Below are positions 1 through 7,185 of a stretch of 64,000 nucleotides of DNA, piece by piece; positions within the stretch are counted from its first letter, which is position 1, and each line of letters opens with the position of its first letter. The notes under the pieces are model-generated. The model did not search any database, was not told the origin of the DNA, and worked only from the letters and a program-made list of their open reading frames with translations. A program made the translations under genes and the position numbers. This DNA is from Flavobacterium cerinum (lineage in GTDB: Bacteria; Bacteroidota; Bacteroidia; Flavobacteriales; Flavobacteriaceae): contig NZ_SBII01000003.1 in NCBI RefSeq assembly GCF_004028155.1, forward strand, positions 62,001 to 126,000. Direction: 5' to 3'.

Positions 1-543
1 AATAGCAAGACTGTTAAAAATGTGTAGTATCGCAACGGTAATAAATGTTGCTAAATAGAACCATATTGCCACATACAGGTGACGCTCACGCCTCCTTAAA
101 ATAGTACCTATCATGTTGATACCAAATACCACCCATATAAGCGCAATACCGATATCTATAGGCCATTCCAGCTCTGCATATTCTTTTGATGAGGTATATC
201 CCATTGGCAGAGATATCGCAGCAGCAAGAATAATGATCTGCCATCCCCAGAAGTTAAGGTTACTCAAAAAGTCACTGTACATGCGGGTTTTTAATAAACG
301 CTGAAGCGAATAGTAAATCCCCGCAAACATAGCATTACCCACAAAGGCAAAAATAACCGCATTGGTATGTAATGGTCTTAATCTTCCATAACTTAACCAG
401 GAAACACCATCTGTTAAATTAGGGAACATATACATGGATGCGATCAATAAGCCCGCAAGCATCCCTACTACACCAAACACTATGGTTGCATACAGGAACT
501 TCTTGACTATTTTATTGTCGTAGTAAAATTGCTGCATCTCCAT
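1..543 (-). CDS. ccoN: cbb3-type cytochrome c oxidase subunit I, 5' part
   Basis: N-terminal 181 residues of the catalytic heme-copper subunit of the high-affinity cbb3 terminal oxidase (inner membrane, microaerobic respiration). The gene runs off the left edge. Visible are several hydrophobic helices and the motif LRPLHTNAVIFAF, whose His59 fits the low-spin heme b ligand of CcoN. The ATG lies two bases after the ccoS stop, so the genes are co-transcribed and probably translationally coupled. In flavobacteria CcoN is commonly fused to CcoO, but that part is outside the window. Identification is by recognisable CcoN sequence and by the ccoI-ccoS-ccoN order. Confidence 0.93.
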   Translation of the reverse strand, partial: MEMQQFYYDNKIVKKFLYATIVFGVVGMLAGLLIASMYMFPNLTDGVSWLSYGRLRPLHTNAVIFAFVGNAMFAGIYYSLQRLLKTRMYSDFLSNLNFWGWQIIILAAAISLPMGYTSSKEYAELEWPIDIGIALIWVVFGINMIGTILRRRERHLYVAIWFYLATFITVAILHIFNSLAI

Positions 544-545
544 AG

Positions 546-719
546 TTAGTCGTTGTTAGTTTTGTTTTCGGTTTTTTTAATTTCGTCGTCAAAAAGCATT
601 CTGACAGAGGGTGTATAGTCGTCGTCAAACTGCCCGTTCTTTACCGCTCTTATAAAGGCGTACAAAGCAAGGACTGCGACTATAATACTGATACTGATTA
701 ATAAATAAATTACGCTCAT
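546..719 (-). CDS. ccoS: cbb3-type cytochrome oxidase assembly protein CcoS
   Basis: A 57-residue protein (begins MSVIYLLISISI) with one N-terminal membrane helix and a short charged tail containing NGQFDDDYTP. This is the classic CcoS layout: helix, short loop, then a QFDD-like motif. CcoS is needed for heme/copper insertion into cbb3 oxidase. The gene lies between ccoI and ccoN in the same direction. Its own promoter signals are in the 720-804 gap: a -7 box at 740-747 and an Fnr-like palindrome at 769-784. Confidence 0.92.
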   Translation of the reverse strand: MSVIYLLISISIIVAVLALYAFIRAVKNGQFDDDYTPSVRMLFDDEIKKTENKTNND

Positions 720-739
720 ACTTGTTAAATTAAGTCCTA

Positions 740-747
740 CAAAGTTA
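740..747 (-). promoter_or_regulatory. -7 promoter element for ccoS-ccoN
   Basis: Reads TAACTTTG on the minus strand, a perfect match to the Bacteroidetes -7 consensus TAnnTTTG. It lies 20 nt before the ccoS ATG. The centre of the palindrome at 769-784 is 33 nt upstream of the centre of this box. Confidence 0.6.
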
Positions 748-768
748 GGTTTGGGTTTAGGTATAAAA

Positions 769-784
769 CATGATATTTGTCATG
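769..784. promoter_or_regulatory. Fnr/Crp-type operator upstream of ccoS
   Basis: CATGATATTTGTCATG is a palindrome with perfect 5-bp arms and a 6-nt spacer (CATGA/TCATG). The core TGAT-N4-GTCA resembles the Fnr consensus TTGAT-N4-ATCAA. Its distance from the -7 box would place it near -41 to -43, a class II activator position. The adjacent Crp/Fnr gene (3288-3962) is the obvious candidate regulator; that link is inferred. Confidence 0.65.
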
Positions 785-804
785 CTATCCCTTTTTTACA
801 GTGG

Positions 805-3183
805 TTATTTGGATTTTATTTTTGCGTAGTAATTGCTCATTATCGTTACAAAACCAATAATAGTTATTGTACTGAGCGGCATAATGATAGCAGCCGTAAG
901 TGGTGATAATTTTCCGGTTATGGCAAACGACAGTCCTACTACATTATAGAGCAGCGAAAGGGTAAAACTCATCTTTATGGTTTTGACCGTATTTTTAGAA
1001 AGCTTCATGAAATAATCGAGCTTTTTAAATTGTGAAGCATCTAATATTCCATCACAGGCCGGGGAAAAAACATTTACATTTTCTGATATTGAAATACCCA
1101 CATTACTTTGTGCCAATGCGCCTGCGTCGTTAAGCCCGTCACCCACCATCATTACGTTTTTGCCCTGCAGTTGCAATTGCTCTATATAAATTAGTTTCTG
1201 TTCGGGTTTTTGGTTAAAAATAAACTCCGTTCCTTCCGGTAAAAGCTGCTCCAGTATTTCACGTTCTCCTTCATTATCGCCCGAGAGTATTTTTAATTCG
1301 TAGTTAGGACTAAGGTTTTCGAATAACATACTCAAGCCCTCACGGTACTGGTTATCGAAAATATATTTACCCAGATAGTTTCTGTTAATGGCGACATGCA
1401 CATTGGTTTGCTGCATGATATCGGGCGGAGCACCTACAAAGGAAGCCGAACCCATCTTTATAAAAAAACCGTTAATTGTACCCTGAATGCCTTTACCCGT
1501 AATTTCTTCGAAATGGTTAACAGGCAGCAAATGGGCATCCGGAAGAGAATCATATAATCTCCTGCTTAGCGGATGGTTAGACCCCCGAAGCAATGATTTT
1601 ATAAAGGCCCGCTCTTTTACGTCAATATAATCCCCTTCATATACTATTTCCGATTTTTTGTTGGTAGTGATTGTACCTGTCTTATCAAAAACAATGGTAT
1701 TTATTTTTGCCATCTGCTCAATAACAGTGGCATTTTTAAGGTACAGCTTCCTGTTTCCCATAATACGCAGTACATTACCCAGTGTAAAAGGAGCGCTTAG
1801 TGCCAGTGCGCACGGGCAGGCCACAATAAGTACTGCAGTAAATACATTAAAAGCAGTATTGGTATCTATAAATATCCAGAAACCAAAAGAAACAAAGGCG
1901 ATTAGCAGCAGCATAGGTGTAAAATACCTGCTAATGGTATCGGTGATTGTTTTGTAGTTCCTGTCTTCTTTTTTAGCAAAAACTTCATTACTCCAAAGCT
2001 GGGTAAGGTAACTTTGAGATACAGAACTTATCACTTCCATTTCTACAACATTCCCGGTTTGCCTGCCGCCTGCATATATTTTATCGCCCGATACTTTTGT
2101 AATGGGTACTGCTTCTCCGGTAACAAAACTGTAGTCTATTGCCATGCTTTCGCTGATCAATATTCCATCTACCGGAATAAGTTCCTTATTACGAATTAAT
2201 AATCGGTCTCCTTTTACAACATCATACACCGGGACAGATACTTCTGTACGGTCTGATAAAATCTTAGTAACTGCAATAGGAAAATAGGATTTAAAATCGC
2301 GCTCAAACGAAAGGAAATTATACGTTTTTTGTTGGAACAGCTTGCCCAGAAGCATGAAGAAAACAAGACCTGTAAGGCTGTCAAAAAAGCCTTGTCCATA
2401 ACCAAATATAATATCGACAGTACTTCGCACAAACATTACTACCAATCCTAAAGCAATAGGAATATCTATATTAAGGATACCCGCTTTCAGGTTTTTATAG
2501 GCCGATATATAATACCCACTTGCCGAATACAAAAACGACGGCAATGACAATGCAAAAATGAGCCATCTAAAAAAGCCTTTATAATTGTCCAGCCAAAATT
2601 CCTCTACTTCAAAATATTCAGGGAAAGAAAGCAGCATTACATTTCCAAAACAAAAAAAGGCAATACCAACTTTATAAATAAGGTCACGGCTTACACTTTT
2701 TACCTGGTTCTCATAATTGTCCAGGCTTATGTATGGCTCATATCCAATAGAACTTAGCAGGTGTACAATTTGTTTTAAGGTAACCTTCTCAGCATTAAAG
2801 ATGATACGGGTTTTCTTGTCGGGAAAGTTTACCTGCGAACTGCTAATACCGGACTGAAGCCTGTTCAGGTTTTCCAGTATCCAGATGCAGGAACTGCAAT
2901 GAATATGCGGAATGTATAATGTAATTATATTGGTAGTATCTTCCTGAAAATCCAACAACCTGTTTACAATGGCTTCGTTTTCTAAAAAGTCGTACTTCCC
3001 TTTTATGTCCTGTGGCGTAGCGCCGGGTGCAGTTTCAAAATTATAATAATCAGTAAGGCCGTTAAGGCTAAAAATCTCGTAAACGGTTTTACAGCCGTTA
3101 CAGCAAAACGATTTTTCGTCAAAAACAATCTCTTCTTTTTTTACAATATCCAACCCGCAATGAAAACAATTTTGCGTGCTCAT
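805..3183 (-). CDS. ccoI: heavy-metal P-type ATPase, CcoI/FixI type
   Basis: A 792-residue P1B-type copper-transporting ATPase that supplies copper for cbb3 oxidase assembly. In order: an N-terminal cysteine-rich metal-binding domain (CFHCG at 6-10, FCCNGC at 26-31), an HMA-like domain with HIHCSSC at 93-99, membrane helices, the actuator motif TGEA near 355, the CPC ion-binding motif at 456-458, the phosphorylation motif DKTGT at 500-504, an HP motif (SNHPLS) and GDGLND near the C-terminus. The N-terminal zinc-finger-like domain plus one HMA domain is typical of CcoI/FixI. The gene lies immediately upstream of ccoS in the same direction and is divergent from the Crp/Fnr gene. Confidence 0.93.
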   Translation of the reverse strand: MSTQNCFHCGLDIVKKEEIVFDEKSFCCNGCKTVYEIFSLNGLTDYYNFETAPGATPQDIKGKYDFLENEAIVNRLLDFQEDTTNIITLYIPHIHCSSCIWILENLNRLQSGISSSQVNFPDKKTRIIFNAEKVTLKQIVHLLSSIGYEPYISLDNYENQVKSVSRDLIYKVGIAFFCFGNVMLLSFPEYFEVEEFWLDNYKGFFRWLIFALSLPSFLYSASGYYISAYKNLKAGILNIDIPIALGLVVMFVRSTVDIIFGYGQGFFDSLTGLVFFMLLGKLFQQKTYNFLSFERDFKSYFPIAVTKILSDRTEVSVPVYDVVKGDRLLIRNKELIPVDGILISESMAIDYSFVTGEAVPITKVSGDKIYAGGRQTGNVVEMEVISSVSQSYLTQLWSNEVFAKKEDRNYKTITDTISRYFTPMLLLIAFVSFGFWIFIDTNTAFNVFTAVLIVACPCALALSAPFTLGNVLRIMGNRKLYLKNATVIEQMAKINTIVFDKTGTITTNKKSEIVYEGDYIDVKERAFIKSLLRGSNHPLSRRLYDSLPDAHLLPVNHFEEITGKGIQGTINGFFIKMGSASFVGAPPDIMQQTNVHVAINRNYLGKYIFDNQYREGLSMLFENLSPNYELKILSGDNEGEREILEQLLPEGTEFIFNQKPEQKLIYIEQLQLQGKNVMMVGDGLNDAGALAQSNVGISISENVNVFSPACDGILDASQFKKLDYFMKLSKNTVKTIKMSFTLSLLYNVVGLSFAITGKLSPLTAAIIMPLSTITIIGFVTIMSNYYAKIKSK

Positions 3184-3204
3184 AATATGCTCATTTACCT
3201 AAGA

Positions 3205-3212
3205 CAAAGTTG
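3205..3212 (-). promoter_or_regulatory. -7 promoter element for ccoI
   Basis: Reads CAACTTTG on the minus strand, one mismatch from TAnnTTTG. Its centre is exactly 33 nt from the centre of the palindrome at 3234-3249, the same distance as at ccoS. Confidence 0.5.
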
Positions 3213-3233
3213 GCGCAGATAACAAGGATAAAA

Positions 3234-3249
3234 TATGATAATTGTCATA
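3234..3249. promoter_or_regulatory. Fnr/Crp-type operator between ccoI and fnr-like gene
   Basis: TATGATAATTGTCATA is a palindrome with 5-bp arms (TATGA/TCATA) and a 6-nt spacer, closely similar to the site at 769-784. Toward ccoI it sits at an activating distance. Toward the regulator gene it covers the expected -33 region, since the -7 box at 3258-3265 is only 20 nt away centre to centre. This suggests activation of ccoI and self-repression of the regulator. Confidence 0.65.
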
Positions 3250-3257
3250 CTATTCAC

Positions 3258-3265
3258 TAAATTTG
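3258..3265 (+). promoter_or_regulatory. -7 promoter element for the Crp/Fnr gene
   Basis: TAAATTTG is a perfect TAnnTTTG match, 22 nt before the ATG at 3288. Confidence 0.55.
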
Positions 3266-3287
3266 CATAACCCAAAAGCGCTATTCT

Positions 3288-3962
3288 ATGAGTAAATGTG
3301 AACAATGTATCGTGAGAGAGTTTAGCTCGCTTAAAGCGCTGAACAAAGAGGAGCTGCTTAAAATCGCTGACTGTAAATCTTCTTATACCATTAAAAAAGG
3401 TGAAGCCATTTTTAGTGAAGGAGAGAATGTAAATGGTATCTTTTGTATTAAAGACGGTGTTTGTAAACTTTCAAAACTAAGCACCAATGGTAACGACCAG
3501 ATCGTAAAACTAATTACCAAAGGTGAATTATTAGGACAACGCTCTATGATTAGCGATGAACCTGTAAATCTTACTGCCATTGCCCTTGAAGATATGGAGG
3601 TGTGCTTTATACCTAAAGCTGAAATAATGGGATTCTTTAATGAGAATAACAAGTTTTCTATGGATATTATGAAAGCAATTTGCGGTGATCTTAAAGAAGC
3701 CGACGACCATTTGGTTAACATGGCTCAAAAACCGGTAAAACAGCGCCTTGCTGAAACTCTTATCTATCTTTATGATTCGTTTGGAATTGATACCGATAAT
3801 AGTCTTAATATAAAACTATCGCGTGAAGAAATTGCTGGTATGGTAGGTACTGCTACCGAAAGCTGTATCAGGCTGCTGTCTGACTTTAAGAAATCAGGAC
3901 ATATAGAGTTATCCGGTAAAAAGATCATTATAACCGATATTAGTAAACTAAAAAGGCTATAG
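3288..3962 (+). CDS. Crp/Fnr-family transcriptional regulator (Fnr-like)
   Basis: A 224-residue DNA-binding regulator with an N-terminal cyclic-nucleotide-binding-type beta-roll (about 15-130), a dimerisation helix, and a C-terminal winged helix-turn-helix (177-206). In the recognition helix, TESCIRLLSDFKKSG aligns with the Fnr helix VETISRLLGRFQKSG and keeps the Glu and Arg (E191, R195) that read a TGA core. Cysteines at 4, 7, 29 and 132 could ligate an iron-sulfur cluster, with the CxxC at the very N-terminus as in oxygen sensors; this is inferred, as spacing differs from E. coli Fnr. It is divergent from the cbb3 genes and shares an operator with ccoI. Its stop codon lies inside the terminator hairpin at 3950-3982. 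Confidence 0.88.
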   Translation: MSKCEQCIVREFSSLKALNKEELLKIADCKSSYTIKKGEAIFSEGENVNGIFCIKDGVCKLSKLSTNGNDQIVKLITKGELLGQRSMISDEPVNLTAIALEDMEVCFIPKAEIMGFFNENNKFSMDIMKAICGDLKEADDHLVNMAQKPVKQRLAETLIYLYDSFGIDTDNSLNIKLSREEIAGMVGTATESCIRLLSDFKKSGHIELSGKKIIITDISKLKRL

Positions 3963-3982
3963 TTCTCACTACAGCCTTTTTT
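3950..3982 (+). terminator. Rho-independent terminator overlapping the gene end
   Basis: An inverted repeat (AAAAAGGCTATAGT, 4-nt loop, then its near-complement ACTACAGCC followed by T6). The stop codon TAG at 3960-3962 is within the left arm. Confidence 0.75.
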
Positions 3983-4000
3983 ATTCTTTTACTATGCAGG

Positions 4001-4588
4001 TTACATATTTAAGCTTTCTACATAGGTCTTGGCCTCCAGTAATCCCATAGCCTTTCTTTCTTTACAAATTTTTACCGCTTGCAGTTTGTTGTTCTGTTGT
4101 ACCAAATATCGCATCTGATCGTCAAGATCTTCGGCTTCGCTATATTCAGCATTCATCACTTTAATAAGTCGGTTATGTAAAGTATCAGCTCTGTTCACTG
4201 CATCGTTACCCACAAACTGAAAAGCTGTATTGTGTATAAAATTGCCTTCACGCCATATTATAGTAACCAAAGCTCCAAGAGGTTCACCACTATCCGTAGC
4301 ATATTTATTTTCCAGTGTAATGTCTTTTATTTTAGCTGTTTCTATAGAAGAAAGCTGCTCTTTTCTTAGGCTGCCGGGTTTTATACCATAAATCTTAAAC
4401 TCTTCTTTTAGCGGATAAATAAACGTTATCTGAATAGGAATATGTCCAAAAACATAGCTTCCTGAATCTATAAACCGGAAAGGATTGATACCACTCTTCC
4501 GTAATACATCTTCTTCGTTTTTTGTTTCTACTGCTTTTTTAATTAACACCAAAACAACTATCGCAACAGCAATATAAAGTATCCACAT
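4001..4588 (-). CDS. membrane-anchored protein with L7/L12-like C-terminal motif
   Basis: A 195-residue protein of unknown function. It has an N-terminal membrane helix (about 2-17), a soluble beta-rich middle part, and a C-terminal segment (about 160-195, LQAVKICKERKAMGLLEAKT) that resembles the C-terminal fold of ribosomal protein L7/L12, a pattern also found in small bacterial membrane proteins that are not ribosomal. It is convergent with the Fnr-like gene. No catalytic residues are recognised. Confidence 0.7.
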   Translation of the reverse strand: MWILYIAVAIVVLVLIKKAVETKNEEDVLRKSGINPFRFIDSGSYVFGHIPIQITFIYPLKEEFKIYGIKPGSLRKEQLSSIETAKIKDITLENKYATDSGEPLGALVTIIWREGNFIHNTAFQFVGNDAVNRADTLHNRLIKVMNAEYSEAEDLDDQMRYLVQQNNKLQAVKICKERKAMGLLEAKTYVESLNM

Positions 4589-4679
4589 ATATTTAAAAGT
4601 TTTTGCTACTTACAAATATAATAAGTGTTAAAAAACATGCAAGTTTTTATGTAAAAAAAGCAATAAACTTAAAATCAGC

Positions 4680-4715
4680 TTTAGCGTTCCAGTTGTTTAT
4701 TTTTTGTTTAGCGTT
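4680..4715. repeat. 9-bp direct repeats at the edge of the cassette-like block
   Basis: TTTAGCGTT occurs at 4680-4688 and 4707-4715. The second copy overlaps the end of the 82-residue gene. They mark the left limit of the block of small accessory genes. Whether they are recombination sites is unknown. Confidence 0.35.
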
Positions 4716-4962
4716 ATGCCATATACAATAGAAAAAGCAAGCTAATAATGCCGATGATGAGTACTCCAATCATTATTTTTCGATAGTTTTCGTAACCAAA
4801 CCACTCTATAAGTATCATACTTTTTCTATGACCTGTTGGTTCTGTTGCCCATTTCCATCTTTTTATGTACCCAATTAAAACCAACATTAAAGTCGAAATA
4901 ATAATCCCATAGACTATTTTGGGATTATTCCTTATTTGGTTAAAAATTTCGCCAATATTCAT
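4714..4962 (-). CDS. small membrane protein, unknown function
   Basis: An 82-residue protein with two predicted membrane helices (about 17-34 and 61-80) separated by a basic loop (KRWKWATEPTGHRK). First gene, from the left, of the accessory block. No family recognised. Confidence 0.6.
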   Translation of the reverse strand: MNIGEIFNQIRNNPKIVYGIIISTLMLVLIGYIKRWKWATEPTGHRKSMILIEWFGYENYRKIMIGVLIIGIISLLFLLYMA

Positions 4963-4989
4963 TTATCTTATTCTGTTGGTTTCTGTCGT

Positions 4990-5020
4990 TCTGCAAAACC
5001 CTTGTTGTACGTTCGGCTTT
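4990..5020. repeat. spacer element between cassette-like genes
   Basis: On the minus strand the spacer reads GCCGAACGTACAACAAGG (part of 4993-5017) and is followed by TTTTGCAGAACG. This GCCGAACGTACAACA...TTTTGC pattern is like the junctions between small accessory genes in other Bacteroidetes genomes as far as I remember them. The resemblance is from memory, not from a search. Confidence 0.35.
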
Positions 5021-5042
5021 TTCTCATAGGCAAATCTACCAA

Positions 5043-5477
5043 TTATTTATTCTGGTGATACTCTAAAAAGTTATTAGCAACATCACGTATCTCTTGTTTT
5101 ATTTCTTTGTCTTTACTTATAGAATTTAGTATTCCAATTAATTCTTGTTTTTTATTTTCATTTATTACACGGTTCAATAACCAAACTGTATGAACTGTTG
5201 GTTTGTCCTTCACTGATTTCTTTAGTAAATTCACGTAATCTTCTTGTCTTTCTTTATAAAATTTCTCAATAAAATGTGTTAATGGTCCAGGTGTTCCAAA
5301 TTCTACCAAAGGATTTTTTTCCATTAGTTCAAGTATATTTTCGATTGCATCAAAGCCAATTTTGTCTGCTTCCATTTCGTCTACAATCTCATACTGCAAA
5401 TTAATGAACTCAGGTTCTTCTAAATACCATTCACCTTTTGCTAGGAAATCGTATAGTGGTTTTAAGTATTTTTCCAT
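5043..5477 (-). CDS. hypothetical helical protein
   Basis: A 144-residue soluble, acidic, mostly helical protein. It lacks a signal peptide and membrane segments. The central motif FGTPGPLTHFIEKFY and the C-terminal helices (HTVWLLNRVIN, IRDVANNFLEY) suggest HEAT-like or immunity-type helical packing, but no family is recognised with confidence. It lies within the accessory block, in the same direction as its neighbours. Confidence 0.6.
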   Translation of the reverse strand: MEKYLKPLYDFLAKGEWYLEEPEFINLQYEIVDEMEADKIGFDAIENILELMEKNPLVEFGTPGPLTHFIEKFYKERQEDYVNLLKKSVKDKPTVHTVWLLNRVINENKKQELIGILNSISKDKEIKQEIRDVANNFLEYHQNK

Positions 5478-5556
5478 TAGTTTATGAGAATTTCATTTTA
5501 AGAATTACAAATGTTCAGCCTTTGTTTGTCAGCTCCTCCTATAATGCCAATGCTAT

Positions 5557-6243
5557 TTAGCTGCCGTATATTGTCGTCCAATAGGGTTCAAATTTAAGGT
5601 CGTCAAATTTTGTGTCGTGTATGTCTAACGTTTCAGCTCTGTAAATACCAAATGAAGTTGTGTCTTGTATTGAATTGATAAAACTCCATTGGGCATTTTT
5701 TTCGGGGTCGTGAACACTTCCCCAACGTCTGTATTTATATACCGTTCTCTTAGCATTTAGAATTTTTGATAATTCTCTTATGTCGTCTGTCCCTTTGTAA
5801 TTGAGTTCTTCAGCAATTGCAATAACCATTAGAAAGTCAAATTTTATTTTCTCTTTTTTGGGATGGTTTTGTTCATTCAAAATACTAAAGCAGATGTCAG
5901 GTGCAGAACCTATTTTTCCACATACAGTCCGCATTGGTGTCCAACAGTCCAAACAGCTAAACTGCCGTTCCTTTTCTTCGTCACTAAAAGTCCATTTTTC
6001 AAACGACTTTTCATTCCAGCGAAGTTTTCCAAATTTTATTTCATCATGATATTCAGAGTTAGGTCGTTGTGTATAAGCGTGGACACCCAAACCTGTTTTG
6101 TCGTAATAGGATGAATGCTTTATGATCTTGTCAAAAAGTGGTTGAATGCTTTTTGTCCATTCATTTTTTGTCCATGGCTCTTTGCCTTTTGTTGTGTCGG
6201 CAAAAAGCAAATAAAAGTGATATTTTCTACTATCAAAACTCAT
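5557..6243 (-). CDS. hypothetical protein
   Basis: A 228-residue soluble protein beginning MSFDSRKYHFYLLFADTTKG. An upstream TTG at 6258 is possible but the ATG at 6243 is preferred. It has a CLDCWTP motif and many aromatic residues, no signal peptide and no membrane helix. The function is not recognised. Its stop codon lies in the spacer element (TACGGCAGCTAAATAGC), so the 3' end coincides with the putative cassette junction. Confidence 0.6.
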   Translation of the reverse strand: MSFDSRKYHFYLLFADTTKGKEPWTKNEWTKSIQPLFDKIIKHSSYYDKTGLGVHAYTQRPNSEYHDEIKFGKLRWNEKSFEKWTFSDEEKERQFSCLDCWTPMRTVCGKIGSAPDICFSILNEQNHPKKEKIKFDFLMVIAIAEELNYKGTDDIRELSKILNAKRTVYKYRRWGSVHDPEKNAQWSFINSIQDTTSFGIYRAETLDIHDTKFDDLKFEPYWTTIYGS

Positions 6244-6341
6244 ACTGTGTCGGGGCAATTGGATGGTGGCATTTCGGAGCCGAAACCTTTAGCTAAAATA
6301 CAAATTTGAACCGAAACACAAAACTTGAATTATAGACTTTC

Positions 6342-6374
6342 CTACCGCTATCGCCAAGCCCCTGTTTACGGCAG
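6342..6374. repeat. palindromic spacer between cassette-like genes
   Basis: On the minus strand CTGCCGTAAACAGGGGCTTG runs into GCGATAGCGGTAG. The ends CTgCCG/CGGtAG are near-inverted. The pattern GCxTTGGCxAT...GG.AGG recurs in the spacer at 5535-5566. No integrase is nearby. Confidence 0.35.
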
Positions 6375-6377
6375 TTT

Positions 6378-7052
6378 TTATTTTTCACTAAATTGTTTTT
6401 TAAAATCAAGTGTTAAATTATAGTTTTCTTCAATTGGAACTAATTCTCTATATGTTTTTTCAATGTCTTTTCCTTCTTTAGTCCATAAAAATGGCACAAA
6501 TGAATATACTTGATTTCCGTTTGCTTTTTTTATATCATTTTGCCAATTTTCCCATCTGAAAATCTCGTAAAATTTATTTATGTCGCCAGTCAAAGCCCAA
6601 TAAAGAAATTCAGAATAGTTTGTATCTAAACATTCCCATTCAAGTGTATCTTGTGGTAAATAATAAACTTTACCCATTTCGGTTCCAATTCCACCAGCGT
6701 TTAGAGCAAAATATCCACCGATTATATCGTCCGCAATTAAGAAATGTGATGGTTGATTGCCATAATTTTCAAAAGTTTTTCCTTTATTCCATTCGATCAA
6801 ATCCCTGTTAAGTTTTTCACTTCCTGAGCCCAAAATTCTAAGCCAGCCATTGTCAATTAATATTCCTCCTGTTTCGTAGATTACTGCACCCATTGGCGAA
6901 CGTGTTGTGACTTGAGCATTCACAAGTTCTTTTTCTGCTCTTCTCTCGTCTTTTGGTAAAATTTCATATTCGTTTTCCGCTTCATTTAACCATTCTGACA
7001 CTAATTCCCATCCTGGTTCATCCAAGTTTATTAATTCTTCAAGCGTTTTCAT
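6378..7052 (-). CDS. DUF2625 family protein
   Basis: A 224-residue cytosolic protein recognised as DUF2625: an N-terminal helix with LINLDEPGWELVSEWL, then SPMGAVIYETGGILIDNGWLRILGSG, LIADDIIGGYFALNAGG and LEWECLDTNYSEFLYWALTGD. The family has no known activity. Proteins of this SMI1/KNR4-like flavour often travel with accessory or immunity genes. It is the rightmost gene of the accessory block. Confidence 0.75.
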   Translation of the reverse strand: MKTLEELINLDEPGWELVSEWLNEAENEYEILPKDERRAEKELVNAQVTTRSPMGAVIYETGGILIDNGWLRILGSGSEKLNRDLIEWNKGKTFENYGNQPSHFLIADDIIGGYFALNAGGIGTEMGKVYYLPQDTLEWECLDTNYSEFLYWALTGDINKFYEIFRWENWQNDIKKANGNQVYSFVPFLWTKEGKDIEKTYRELVPIEENYNLTLDFKKQFSEK

Positions 7053-7093
7053 ATTTTGTTAATTCCTGTTATTGTAGGTTGGTTCTGTAAAAT

Positions 7094-7160
7094 TACCGCC
7101 AACTTGTTTATATCGCTCATAAAATGGCGTCAATCTAACTAAATTGTGTTGGCTTTGCGC
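7094..7160. repeat. palindromic spacer at right edge of accessory block
   Basis: GCCAAC at 7098-7103 and GTTGGC at 7148-7153 are inverted around about 44 nt. Together with the other spacers this supports a cassette-like organisation. It does not match the classical attC core GTTRRRY. Confidence 0.35.
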
Positions 7161-7185
7161 TATCTCAAATATATATAAAGAACTA

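Noticed and set aside
4680-7160. A classical integron attC array
   Set aside because: The spacers are palindromic but lack GTTRRRY/RYYYAAC core sites, and no integrase gene is in the window; only a looser cassette-like call is kept.
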